Of a stretch of DNA of 43,164 nucleotides, positions 14,560-22,672 are shown in pieces. How positions within the stretch are numbered: position 1 is the stretch's first letter; each line of letters begins with the position of its first letter. The notes beneath the pieces are model-generated. The model was not told the DNA's origin. It saw only the letters and a list, made by a program, of their open reading frames with translations, and searched no databases. Made by a program: the position numbers and the translations under genes. The DNA is from an uncultured Bacteroidota bacterium. Lineage in GTDB: Bacteria > Bacteroidota > Bacteroidia > Flavobacteriales > Flavobacteriaceae. The DNA lies in the NCBI GenBank assembly GCA_902560065.1, contig CACEKG010000008.1, positions 1 to 43,164 on the forward strand, in the 5' to 3' direction.

Positions 14560-14572
14560 TATCTTAAACAAA

Positions 14573-14602
14573 AAAACCCCACTTTATTAGGTGGGGTTTT
14601 TA
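14573..14602. terminator. Bidirectional terminator
   Basis: AAAACCCCAC (14573-14582) / GTGGGGTTTT (14591-14600), loop TTTATTAG. A and T runs on both sides let it serve the two convergent genes ending at 14559 and 14621. Confidence 0.92.
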
Positions 14603-14620
14603 ATACTTTTTGCAAAAAAA

Positions 14621-15388
14621 TTATTGTTCAGCTACTGCAAATTTTATCGCTTTAAAAATAGGTTGATTTCTCCATCCATCAGGATTATAAGAATTCATTT
14701 TTGATTTTTTTGCTATAGAAGAGGGAAGTGAGAATCCTACTCTATATTTCATAAGACTTTCAAGACTATCAAACATGTCCCATGTAACAACACTAGAGGT
14801 ATTCATTCCAGAAGGAGCTAATTTTCTACCAACACCCCAATTAACCATATTTAATTTAGACATGTTTTTAGAAAAATAATTTTTCCAAAGAGTTTTATTT
14901 TCAGAAATAAAACCAGAAAGATTTTTTGGTTTTGCAAAATTAAATTGAATATGTGTACCAAGACCAACAGCAATGCTCACTTCGTCTTCAAAAATATGCC
15001 TGCTATCAGCAGTCCATGAATATTTTGAATTTAGAGCTTGAACTATTGCTTGCTCTTCTTTAGATAAAACATTTGAAACATTATTCCACCAAGAATTTTT
15101 TGGACTTAGTATTGCAGAAACATTAGAGTTTGACTGAACAAAAAGATAATTCCATCGATCTTCATCGTTTATACCATCCCATGTGTGTCTTTTTAAAAAG
15201 GCCCAGAATGCAATGTCTCCCTTATTAACTGCATTTTGAGCAACTTTTTGCATGTACTCAGATTGAACAGTTTCGAAAGCTTCTAAATCACCTTCTACTT
15301 TAACGAAGTGCATAGAAAAGGTTTGATAAACTTGAGCATTTATTGAAATGCTAAACAGTAAAATAGTTGTATATAGTAGATTCTTCAT
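14621..15388 (-). CDS. Secreted two-domain alpha/beta-barrel-like protein (paralogue family)
   Basis: 255 residues from the ATG at 15388, which begins a signal peptide (LYTTILLFSISINAQ) and directly follows a leader like those of the paralogues; an upstream in-frame start nine codons earlier would spoil the signal peptide. The mature protein starts VYQTFSMHFVKVEGDLEAFE, then KGDIAFWAFLKRHTW and RWNYLFVQSNS. These align by spacing with GWDMWRLENPN/YAHLE at 6040 and AWSVWKRTP/YVIFNQF at 22670. A second half contains VNWGVGRKLAP and SVVTWDMFDS. Two ABM-like domains are likely. Function unknown; a ligand-binding or monooxygenase-like role is possible. Confidence 0.7.
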   Translation of the reverse strand: MKNLLYTTILLFSISINAQVYQTFSMHFVKVEGDLEAFETVQSEYMQKVAQNAVNKGDIAFWAFLKRHTWDGINDEDRWNYLFVQSNSNVSAILSPKNSWWNNVSNVLSKEEQAIVQALNSKYSWTADSRHIFEDEVSIAVGLGTHIQFNFAKPKNLSGFISENKTLWKNYFSKNMSKLNMVNWGVGRKLAPSGMNTSSVVTWDMFDSLESLMKYRVGFSLPSSIAKKSKMNSYNPDGWRNQPIFKAIKFAVAEQ

Positions 15389-15408
15389 TTTAAATTTATT
15401 TACGATTA
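15386..15408 (-). promoter_or_regulatory. Variant of the shared leader (minus strand)
   Basis: Reverse complement reads TAATCGTAAATAAATTTAAA followed by ATG. It is a variant of the leader before genes 2560, 6040 and 22670 and supports the start at 15388. Confidence 0.5.
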
Positions 15409-15447
15409 AACTCAAAAGTAACTTTTAAAACGAAATTCTAAAAAAAA

Positions 15448-15573
15448 TTATCCAAATAATTGGCCTAGGATAAATCCAATTATAAAAGAAATTATAACTA
15501 AAACCCTGATATCAACTCCTAAGGATTTTGCAGAATCATCAATAAATTGAAATATTTTATCTTTTAAACTCAT
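15448..15573 (-). CDS. Small single-span membrane protein (41 aa)
   Basis: ATG-TAA frame of 41 residues: an amphipathic start (MSLKDKIFQFIDDSAKSLGV) and one hydrophobic segment (VLVIISFIIGFILGQLF). It lies between the secreted paralogue and the dioxygenase gene, all on the minus strand, 33 bases after the dioxygenase stop. It may be co-transcribed with the dioxygenase. No family recognised. Confidence 0.55.
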   Translation of the reverse strand: MSLKDKIFQFIDDSAKSLGVDIRVLVIISFIIGFILGQLFG

Positions 15574-15606
15574 TATTTTCAAATATAAAAAATGTAGGGG
15601 ATTTAT

Positions 15607-17007
15607 TTATTTTGGCTGATCACTTAGATTAAGTTTTTTATTTAATGAGAGAACTTTGTTTGCGTCATAATTTTCTTTGCTAAGAATTTCTAGCTGTTTG
15701 TTAAGTAGAGATTTTTTGTTTTCAAAATTCTCACTCCATGATTTCATTTGAGTTTCAATAAAACTGACTGGTAATGAATTATAACTATGCTCCATTGAGG
15801 AAAAGACTGCTTTAATTTGATTTGGGATCCAAGAAATTATTGGAGTTCCACCAGTGGCTCTTGGATAAGCAGTATTCTTCATTATATATTTTTGTACAAA
15901 TTGCCAATGACCGTTTCTAAAAAGGTATATCTCCTCGAGTATTTCAAGTAAAATTTTAATACCAGAATAATTTTTTTGTTTTATTAAAAGTTCACTAACA
16001 TTATTTTCTTTTTTTGAAAAATAATTTTTTAAATCTTCTAGAAAATTTTGGATACATTTTGGCCTATAACTTCTTAAATCTTGAAGGTATCTAGTTAAGT
16101 CATTTTTGGGGTAATGATTAATAATTCCTGTGAATATATCCATCATTGGTATAATATTATCTTGAGCTCCTGTTTGTCCTCTATATTTCATAGGAGTTTT
16201 TGAAACACCTTCATATACTAAACCTTTACCAAAAATTTCCTCATTACCTTTTATTCCCATTATAAAAATTCTAAAATCATTGTAGTGTTTCCATCTTGAA
16301 GCAATCCACATAAGTTGTCTTCTTTCATTAATTTTTTTCATTGTTGTTAATGAGAGTGATAAAGCTTTATTAGTGTCCTTTATAGTTTTGTGATTTTTTT
16401 GAAAACTTATAACGGATTTAACCAAATCAGGAGAGTATTGATTTATATCAACATGTAACATTATAAAACCTCTTTCATCAGGAAGACCAGAAAATTTAGC
16501 AGCCATATTTAAGTTTTCCCAATTAAAACCTTCTTTTGGATTTTTTTTAGAATAGTTACCCAAACTATAAGCATAGTGATAATCAAGCCAGGGATAAACA
16601 TTAATTTTTTTAGAAACTTTAACAAATGGTTCTGCAATTTGTTTAGGTAGGATATTATTTGCTTTTCCGTATTTGCCCGTTTTAATATAGTTAAAATGAG
16701 CAGGAGCTAAAGTAAATGCAGAAGATATAAAAGCATATGATCTAAATAATGCTTGTAGTATAAAAGGGTTTTTTTCTTTCTCAACAAGGTCAATATAGTT
16801 TGGTAATTTAGCAACTTCAATTTCTATAGAACCTTCTTTTGACAAAAGACCGGGAGTTTTATCATCCTTGAAAATAGGCATTGAGTCAATTAGTTTTTGA
16901 AGGTCTTTAAACTGATAAGGGAGTTTAAGAAGAGGCTCTTTTTTTGGTAAAAACCCAAATTTTTCACTTACATCAAAAAACCCATCGGTATATTTGTTGA
17001 AATCCAT
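15607..17007 (-). CDS. Indoleamine 2,3-dioxygenase-family haem enzyme
   Basis: 466 residues from ATG 17007; a TTG nine codons upstream is the alternative start. All-helical protein without a signal peptide. The family signatures are MKYRGQTGAQDNIIPMMDIF, FRNGHWQFVQKYI with the probable haem-ligand His (residue 367), and ATGGTPIISWIPNQ. The sequence matches long bacterial and fungal IDO-like enzymes and not tryptophan dioxygenase. The reaction expected is opening of the indole ring of tryptophan to N-formylkynurenine with O2. Other kynurenine-pathway genes are not in the window. It is divergent from the barrel/ABC operon across about 85 bases. Confidence 0.85.
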   Translation of the reverse strand: MDFNKYTDGFFDVSEKFGFLPKKEPLLKLPYQFKDLQKLIDSMPIFKDDKTPGLLSKEGSIEIEVAKLPNYIDLVEKEKNPFILQALFRSYAFISSAFTLAPAHFNYIKTGKYGKANNILPKQIAEPFVKVSKKINVYPWLDYHYAYSLGNYSKKNPKEGFNWENLNMAAKFSGLPDERGFIMLHVDINQYSPDLVKSVISFQKNHKTIKDTNKALSLSLTTMKKINERRQLMWIASRWKHYNDFRIFIMGIKGNEEIFGKGLVYEGVSKTPMKYRGQTGAQDNIIPMMDIFTGIINHYPKNDLTRYLQDLRSYRPKCIQNFLEDLKNYFSKKENNVSELLIKQKNYSGIKILLEILEEIYLFRNGHWQFVQKYIMKNTAYPRATGGTPIISWIPNQIKAVFSSMEHSYNSLPVSFIETQMKSWSENFENKKSLLNKQLEILSKENYDANKVLSLNKKLNLSDQPK

Positions 17008-17092
17008 TCTACAATTTACATTTTTTAAATACAATATTAGTATTCTAAATATCTAAACTAATTATTTCATAATTTGCATACACCAATTTTTT

Positions 17093-18211
17093 ATGAAAAG
17101 ACTAAATTTATTTTTAATATTATTTTCTTCATTAATTTATTCACAAATTGATATTGATGGTCAGTTAAATTTTCAGGGAAACATCGGTTTAGATGATGAT
17201 AAAATTTTATTTAGTGGATTAAGATATTTACCAGAATTGAACTATGATTATGAATTAGATAGCTTAAAAACTTTTACGGTTCAGTTGGCAGGGAATTTAT
17301 CGGCTTCAAAGTTTTTCAATAGTCAAAATAAATCAGATCAAGAAATTGATTTTTCTCCATACAGAATTTGGGCTAGATACATATATAAACAAACTGAATT
17401 TAGGTTAGGTCTTCAAAAAATTGATTTTGGATCAGCCATATTATTAAGACCTTTACAGTGGTTTAATGAAATTGATCCAAGAGATCCTTTAAGGCTTACA
17501 AATGGAGTATACGGAATCCTCTTTAGGCAATATTTTAATGACAATTCAAATATTTGGCTTTGGAGTTTATATGGAAATGAAAAAACAAGAGGTTTTGACT
17601 TTTTACCAACTTTAGAAAATAATCCTGAATATGGTTTTAGGTATCAAAGAATAATTAGAAATGGTGAAATTGGGTTTTCTTATCATAATAGAAGAGCTGG
17701 CCAAGATTATCAAAAAATTATTAATCCATATATGAAGAACCCTGAATCTAGATTTGGGTTTGATGCTAAATGGGATTTTGGAATAGGACTTTGGTTAGAA
17801 TCAACCTATATAAATAGGAAAAAAGATATAGGTAATTTTTCAAAACAATTTCTTTTAACATTGGGTTCTGATTATACTTTTGGAATAGGAAATGGTTTAA
17901 ATATAATTGCTGAACATCTTATTACTGGATATGGAAAGAGTAATATTTTTAGACAAGAAAAAACAGAATACTCTGCTATAAATGTTTCATACCCATTAAA
18001 TCTTTCTCAAAGTTTTAGTTTTTTATATTACCACCAATGGCAAACAAGTAATAATACTTTTTTGATGAATTACCAATATCAATTCGATAAATTCGTGGGG
18101 TATTTATTGGGATATTATAATCCAAAGTCACAAGGAGGAATCCAACAAAATGAAATAATTAATACATTTGCTGGACCAGGAATACAATTTTTAATTGTTT
18201 TTAATCATTAA
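17093..18211 (+). CDS. Outer-membrane beta-barrel protein of an ABC export operon
   Basis: 372 residues with a signal peptide (FLILFSSLIYSQ). The rest consists of alternating amphipathic strands rich in Tyr, Trp, Phe and Gly, for example YRIWARYIYKQTEFRLGLQK, NIWLWSLYGNEKT and SFSFLYYHQWQTS. It contains RPLQWFNEIDPRDPLRL and ends in aromatic FLIVFNH. About 14-16 strands can be counted loosely, so a porin-like barrel is likely. Its stop is two bases before the ATG of the ABC ATPase gene, so it is co-transcribed with it. It likely supplies the outer-membrane channel or receptor of the export system. Confidence 0.75.
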   Translation: MKRLNLFLILFSSLIYSQIDIDGQLNFQGNIGLDDDKILFSGLRYLPELNYDYELDSLKTFTVQLAGNLSASKFFNSQNKSDQEIDFSPYRIWARYIYKQTEFRLGLQKIDFGSAILLRPLQWFNEIDPRDPLRLTNGVYGILFRQYFNDNSNIWLWSLYGNEKTRGFDFLPTLENNPEYGFRYQRIIRNGEIGFSYHNRRAGQDYQKIINPYMKNPESRFGFDAKWDFGIGLWLESTYINRKKDIGNFSKQFLLTLGSDYTFGIGNGLNIIAEHLITGYGKSNIFRQEKTEYSAINVSYPLNLSQSFSFLYYHQWQTSNNTFLMNYQYQFDKFVGYLLGYYNPKSQGGIQQNEIINTFAGPGIQFLIVFNH

Positions 18212-18213
18212 TA

Positions 18214-18912
18214 ATGAAAGAAAATTCCATTATTAAAATTAATCAAATGAGTAAAGGGTATCCTATAGGAGGGAAAACCTTTATGGCTTTGAAAAATTTA
18301 ACAATTTCATTTAATGAAGGAGAGTTTGCTGGAATTGTTGGTCCAAGTGGATCAGGAAAGACGACACTTTTAAATATTATAGGTTCCTTGGATAAGCCTA
18401 CTCAAGGAGAGGCAATTGTTCTTGATCAAAATATATCTGATTTAACTCACAAAAAAGCAGCATATTTAAGAAATATAAATATTGGATTTATTTTTCAAGT
18501 TTTTAATCTTCTTCCAGTTTATACAGTATATGAAAATGTTGAATTTGCATTATTGTTACAACAATATAGCGGTAAAGAAAGAAAAAAAGCTGTGATGGAG
18601 GCCCTGGATTGGGTTGGCCTTACAAGTCATGCAAACAAAAAACCGGATAAATTATCTGGAGGGGAAAGTCAAAGAGTTGCTATAGCTAGAGCTATGGTTA
18701 AAAGACCAAAAATTCTTTTGGCTGATGAGCCTACCGCTAATCTTGATTCTGAAAATGCTCATGAGATTTTATCTACAATGAAAAAGCTTAATAAGGAATT
18801 AAAGACGACATTTTTATTTTCTACCCATGATGAAAAGGTTATGGGTTATCTAGATAGAACGATTCATTTAAGGGATGGAAATATTGAAAAGGATATAATA
18901 AAAAAGAGTTAA
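18214..18912 (+). CDS. ABC transporter ATP-binding protein (LolD/MacB type)
   Basis: 232 residues. Walker A GPSGSGKTT (43-51), Q-loop in FIFQVFNLLPVYTVYENV, signature LSGGESQRVAIARAM, Walker B ILLADEPTANLDSE and the H-loop FLFSTHDE are all intact. The spacing and FNLLPVYTV segment are typical for the LolD/MacB/FtsE group that works with FtsX-like permeases. It powers the two permeases encoded directly after it. These ATPases drive conformational change at the periplasmic side (mechanotransmission) instead of transport across the inner membrane. Confidence 0.95.
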   Translation: MKENSIIKINQMSKGYPIGGKTFMALKNLTISFNEGEFAGIVGPSGSGKTTLLNIIGSLDKPTQGEAIVLDQNISDLTHKKAAYLRNINIGFIFQVFNLLPVYTVYENVEFALLLQQYSGKERKKAVMEALDWVGLTSHANKKPDKLSGGESQRVAIARAMVKRPKILLADEPTANLDSENAHEILSTMKKLNKELKTTFLFSTHDEKVMGYLDRTIHLRDGNIEKDIIKKS

Positions 18913-18914
18913 TA

Positions 18915-20069
18915 ATGAAGTTAGCTTTTACACTTTCAATAAAAAATATTTTTGGAGCGAAATTAAGAACATTTCTAAATGTTTTTGTTTTATCTTTTTC
19001 TTTTGTTGTAATTATTGGGCTTAAAGGAGTTATGGATGGATGGGATGATCAAGCTCGAAGAGATTCTATAAATTGGCAATTTGGACAAGGACAGTTAATT
19101 CATGAGGATTATGACCCATTAGATTCTTTTACGATATTGGATGGTAAAGGACTTATTCCTGAGAATATTTCTGGACTTACTCCAATTTTGGTACATCAAG
19201 CTTCAATTTATCCTCAAGGAAGAATGTTAGGGGCTACCATTAAAGGGATTGATCTATCCCAAAAAAGTGTTTTATTACCTACTAAGGCGCTTATAAATTC
19301 AAAATATAATTATCCAGTTATCATAGGAAAGAGAATGGCTGAATCTTCAAAACTATCTATTGGCGATGAAGTTTTAATTAGATGGAGAGATAAAAATGGC
19401 ACTTATGATGCGAACCGAATTACAGTTGTAGATATTTTTGACTCTAACGTTCCTGCCATAGATTCAGGTCAAATTTGGATGTCAATTGAAACTTTATGGC
19501 AGATCACAGGATTAAATAATCAAGCTTCATTTTTTATAGCAGATAAAAACTATAAGCATAAACCTATAAATTTTTGGAAATTTAACTCACAAGAAGAGTT
19601 GTTAAAACCAATTTCTGATTTGGTTGCTCAAAAAAATGGTTCACAATCAGTAATTTATTTTTTATTACTTACGATTGCGTTATTAGCAATTTTTGACACA
19701 CAAGTTTTATCCGTTTTTAGACGCCAGAGTGAAATAGGGACCTATATTGCACTAGGGATGACTCGTCAAAAGGTTATAGGAATTTTTACTTTTGAAGGGA
19801 GTTTATACAGTGTTCTTGCACTGATACTTGCTACTATATATGGTTTTCCACTTTTGGCTTGGTTTGCTGATGTTGGTTTTGCAGTCCCTCCTGCTGATCA
19901 AAAAATGGGAATCCCTATAGCCGATACTATATTTCCAATTTTTGGCTTAAAGTTAGTTTTCGGCACTATTTTTCTTGTCTTATTTGCTTCAACAGTAGTG
20001 AGTTTTCTTCCAACCAGAAAAATATCTAAACTTGATCCTATATTAGCTCTTAAAGGAAAGAAACAATGA
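18915..20069 (+). CDS. FtsX-like permease, first subunit (LolC/E-like)
   Basis: 384 residues. One membrane helix near 20-40 (RTFLNVFVLSFSFVVIIGLK), a periplasmic domain of about 200 residues (including YPVIIGKRMAESSKLSIGDEV), then three helices near 243-262, 292-318 and 340-365. EIGTYIALGMTRQKVIGIF is the typical coupling-helix segment of FtsX/LolCE proteins. It follows the ATPase by two bases and its stop overlaps the next start (ATGA at 20066-20069). It likely forms a heterodimer with the next permease. Confidence 0.9.
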   Translation: MKLAFTLSIKNIFGAKLRTFLNVFVLSFSFVVIIGLKGVMDGWDDQARRDSINWQFGQGQLIHEDYDPLDSFTILDGKGLIPENISGLTPILVHQASIYPQGRMLGATIKGIDLSQKSVLLPTKALINSKYNYPVIIGKRMAESSKLSIGDEVLIRWRDKNGTYDANRITVVDIFDSNVPAIDSGQIWMSIETLWQITGLNNQASFFIADKNYKHKPINFWKFNSQEELLKPISDLVAQKNGSQSVIYFLLLTIALLAIFDTQVLSVFRRQSEIGTYIALGMTRQKVIGIFTFEGSLYSVLALILATIYGFPLLAWFADVGFAVPPADQKMGIPIADTIFPIFGLKLVFGTIFLVLFASTVVSFLPTRKISKLDPILALKGKKQ

Positions 20070-21340
20070 TAAAATTTTTGATTAAAGGAATATTAAGAGA
20101 TCCAAGTAAAAGTATTATACCAATTTTTGTTATCACTATAGGTGTTATGGTAACTGTTCTTATTTCTGGGTTGGTTAAAGGTATATTATCAGAGGTTGTA
20201 AATAAAAATGCAAATTTAGATACGGGTCATTTAAAAATAATGACAAAACCTTATGCTGAAAATAAAGATCAACTTCCAAATGATTTAGCAATATTAGATT
20301 TATCAATTTTGAAAGAGTCTTTAGAATTAAATTATCCAAATGTTGATTGGGCTCCAAGAATAAAATTTGCAGGGATAATTGACGTTCCTGATAAAAATGG
20401 AGAAACTAAAATTCAGGGTCCAACTCTGGGTTTAGCATATTCAATTCTTAATACAGAAAGTAAAGAACTTAAAAGGCTAGGAATAGAAAGTTCCTTAATA
20501 AAAGGGGAAATACCTAAGTCAGAAAATCAAATTTTGATCAGTGATGAATTTGCTAATAAGTTGAGTTTAAGTTTAGGAGATGAAATAACATTTTTTGGCT
20601 CTACAATGGAGGGAAGTATGGTTTTTGAAAAAGTTATAATGTCTGGTACTATAAGATTTGGCACACCTCTTTTAGATAAAGGAAGTTTTATTATGGATTT
20701 ATCATATGCTCAAAAAATATTAGATATGGAAGATGGTGCAGGGGAGTTATTAGGCTTTTTAGATAATGAAATATATAATCCGATAAGGGCTGAAGAAATT
20801 AAAAAAGATTTTAATAAAAAAAATATAAATAATTTAGATGAATATGCACCTATAATGTTAACATTAAGGGATCAAAATGATCTTGCTCCAACATTAGACT
20901 TAATGGATTTGATTACAGGCATTTTTATTATAGTTTTTGTTTTAGCAATGTCTTTAGTCTTATGGAATACTGGATTAATGGGAGGACTTAGAAGATATAA
21001 TGAATTTGGAATTCGCCTTGCCCTTGGAGAATCTAAACCTAAAGTTTATAAATTTTTACTTATTGAATCATTAATAATAGGAACCATAGGTTCATTTATA
21101 GGAACCATTTTAGGAGTTTCCTTTTGTTATTATTTTCAGGAGGTAGGACTTGATTTTAGTGATGAACTTGCAGGAACATCAATAGTAATGCCTTCAATTA
21201 TGAGAGCTCACATATCTATTGATTTATTTTTTATTGGATTTATTCCAGGTCTTATTTCTATGTTTTTAGGAACAGCCCTTTCAGGAAGAGGAATTTTTAA
21301 AAGAGAAACAGCAAGATTATTTAAAGAATTAGAAGTTTAA
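20066..21340 (+). CDS. FtsX-like permease, second subunit
   Basis: 424 residues with the same topology: helix near 15-35 (SIIPIFVITIGVMVTVLISG), large periplasmic domain (with GEIPKSENQILISDEFANKL and LSLGDEITFFG), then helices near 285-305, 335-358 and 388-410. NEFGIRLALGESKPKVYKFL is the coupling segment. Overlap with the first permease shows translational coupling. The two differ clearly in sequence, so this is a LolC/LolE-like hetero-pair and not a homodimeric MacB. Probable partner proteins are the LolA-like protein at 21368 and the barrel at 17093. Confidence 0.9.
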   Translation: MIKFLIKGILRDPSKSIIPIFVITIGVMVTVLISGLVKGILSEVVNKNANLDTGHLKIMTKPYAENKDQLPNDLAILDLSILKESLELNYPNVDWAPRIKFAGIIDVPDKNGETKIQGPTLGLAYSILNTESKELKRLGIESSLIKGEIPKSENQILISDEFANKLSLSLGDEITFFGSTMEGSMVFEKVIMSGTIRFGTPLLDKGSFIMDLSYAQKILDMEDGAGELLGFLDNEIYNPIRAEEIKKDFNKKNINNLDEYAPIMLTLRDQNDLAPTLDLMDLITGIFIIVFVLAMSLVLWNTGLMGGLRRYNEFGIRLALGESKPKVYKFLLIESLIIGTIGSFIGTILGVSFCYYFQEVGLDFSDELAGTSIVMPSIMRAHISIDLFFIGFIPGLISMFLGTALSGRGIFKRETARLFKELEV

Positions 21341-21367
21341 AATATTAATATCAAAAAAATTTCAAAT

Positions 21368-22117
21368 ATGAAATTAACACTTAAAATTATACTAGGATTT
21401 TTCGTTAGTGTAAACTTATTTAGTCAAAATAAAACTTTTCCAACTGCAACTTCAGTTATAAAAAAGATTGATTTTAATATGCTTTCAAAAAGTCAAATTA
21501 TTAATTCTGAAATGATTGTTTATGGGAAAAGAAAAAGCAGAACAATTAGATCAAGAGGATATTCAGAAGGATTAAATAAAAATTTTACAGAGTATTTATA
21601 TCCTGAAAGAGAAAAAGGAACAAAAATGTTAAGATTACAGGATAGACTATGGATATATTCTCCTTCTACTGATAGAATTATTCAACTTTCAGGTCATTTA
21701 TTAAGGCAATCTCTCATGGGTTCAGATTTGTCATATGAGGACATGATGGAGGAAAGAAAATTATCAGAAATTTATAATGCTACAATAGTTGGTGAAGAAA
21801 AAATAGAAGATAGAGATGTATGGAAAATGGAGTTAACAGCTTTAGTCGATGATATAAATTATTTTAAAAGAATTCTTTGGGTTGATAAGCAAAGATATGT
21901 TCCTTTGAAAGAAGATTTATTTGCTAAAAGTGGGGAATTATTAAAAAGAATTTCTTTTTATAATTATAAAAAAACAGATGGGAGATGGTATCCCAGAAAA
22001 ATGAATTATAGGGACATGTTAAAAAATGGAAAAGGAACAGATTTTATTGTTAATGAAATAAAATTTAATGTTTCAATACCTGATCAATATTTTTTAAAGT
22101 CAACCTTAAAAGAATAA
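21368..22117 (+). CDS. Outer-membrane lipoprotein-sorting-like (LolA-type) periplasmic protein
   Basis: 249 residues with a signal peptide (IILGFFVSVNLFSQ). The body follows the pattern of the LolA_like family (COG2834): GTKMLRLQDRLWIYSPSTDR, IIQLSGHLLRQSLMGSDLSYEDM, DRDVWKMELTA, RILWVDKQRYVPLKEDL and GRWYPRKMNYRDMLKNGKGT. These proteins have a half-barrel with a hydrophobic cavity and usually sit next to RND or MacB/Lol-type transporters. It ends the operon, 27 bases after the second permease. It probably carries a lipid or lipidated substrate across the periplasm from the permease complex to the barrel. Confidence 0.88.
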   Translation: MKLTLKIILGFFVSVNLFSQNKTFPTATSVIKKIDFNMLSKSQIINSEMIVYGKRKSRTIRSRGYSEGLNKNFTEYLYPEREKGTKMLRLQDRLWIYSPSTDRIIQLSGHLLRQSLMGSDLSYEDMMEERKLSEIYNATIVGEEKIEDRDVWKMELTALVDDINYFKRILWVDKQRYVPLKEDLFAKSGELLKRISFYNYKKTDGRWYPRKMNYRDMLKNGKGTDFIVNEIKFNVSIPDQYFLKSTLKE

Positions 22118-22158
22118 TTTTATAGATTAGTTAAATATTAATTATAAATCAGTTAAAT

Positions 22159-22593
22159 ATGATGCCAATTAAGCACCTGCTCCATATAAAATCAAAAAAA
22201 GATGAAGTTTTCGATGCTCTTTCTCAGCCTGATAAAATATCTAAATGGTATACTTCAATTGTTAAAGGCAAATTTAAGTTAGATGAAATAGTAATATTTG
22301 AGTTTGTTAATTTTGCTACTTTTAAATTTAAGATAATTGAATATGTTCATAATGAGCTTTTAACTATGGAGTGTATTGAATCTGACATTCCTGTGGAAGG
22401 ACATGTCATGAAATATGAATTAGATGAAAATGATGGCAAAACTAGAGTTCGTTATTCTTACAATGGATTTTTAGAAATGGACGATTCTTATGCAAACATG
22501 AATTTTAGTTCAGCAAAATATTTAGAAAGTTTACGTCAATTTTGTCAAAAAGGAGTTGGAGAAGCTTTTGGATCTAAAAATTATCGTTCTTAA
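22159..22593 (+). CDS. SRPBCC / AHSA1-like domain protein
   Basis: 144 residues, no signal peptide. The START-like fold is visible: KHLLHIKSKKDEVFDALSQP with the DKISKWYT turn, central strands (KTRVRYSYNGFLEM) and a long C-terminal helix (SSAKYLESLRQFCQKGVGEA). The family binds hydrophobic ligands in a deep cavity, or acts as a co-chaperone-like domain in AHSA1 proteins. The leader (ATTATAAATCAGTTAAATATG) is a weak variant of the shared leader. The second Met (codon 2) is an equally good start. Specific function unknown. Confidence 0.8.
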   Translation: MMPIKHLLHIKSKKDEVFDALSQPDKISKWYTSIVKGKFKLDEIVIFEFVNFATFKFKIIEYVHNELLTMECIESDIPVEGHVMKYELDENDGKTRVRYSYNGFLEMDDSYANMNFSSAKYLESLRQFCQKGVGEAFGSKNYRS

Positions 22594-22645
22594 TTTTTTA
22601 GTTTTAATCTAAAACTTATTTATATGATTTTTGTATAATTGTAAA

Positions 22646-22672
22646 TTATTAACCATAAATCAATTTAAAATG
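22646..22672 (+). promoter_or_regulatory. Shared leader upstream of a secreted-protein gene
   Basis: CATAAATCAATTTAAAATG, nearly identical to the leader at 2536-2562. A TATAATTG string at about 22634-22641 fits the Bacteroidota -7 element with one mismatch. Confidence 0.65.

Noticed and set aside
22631-22669. Upstream in-frame TTG start of the secreted paralogue
   Set aside because: It would place 13 polar residues before the signal peptide and lies within the promoter-like and leader sequence.
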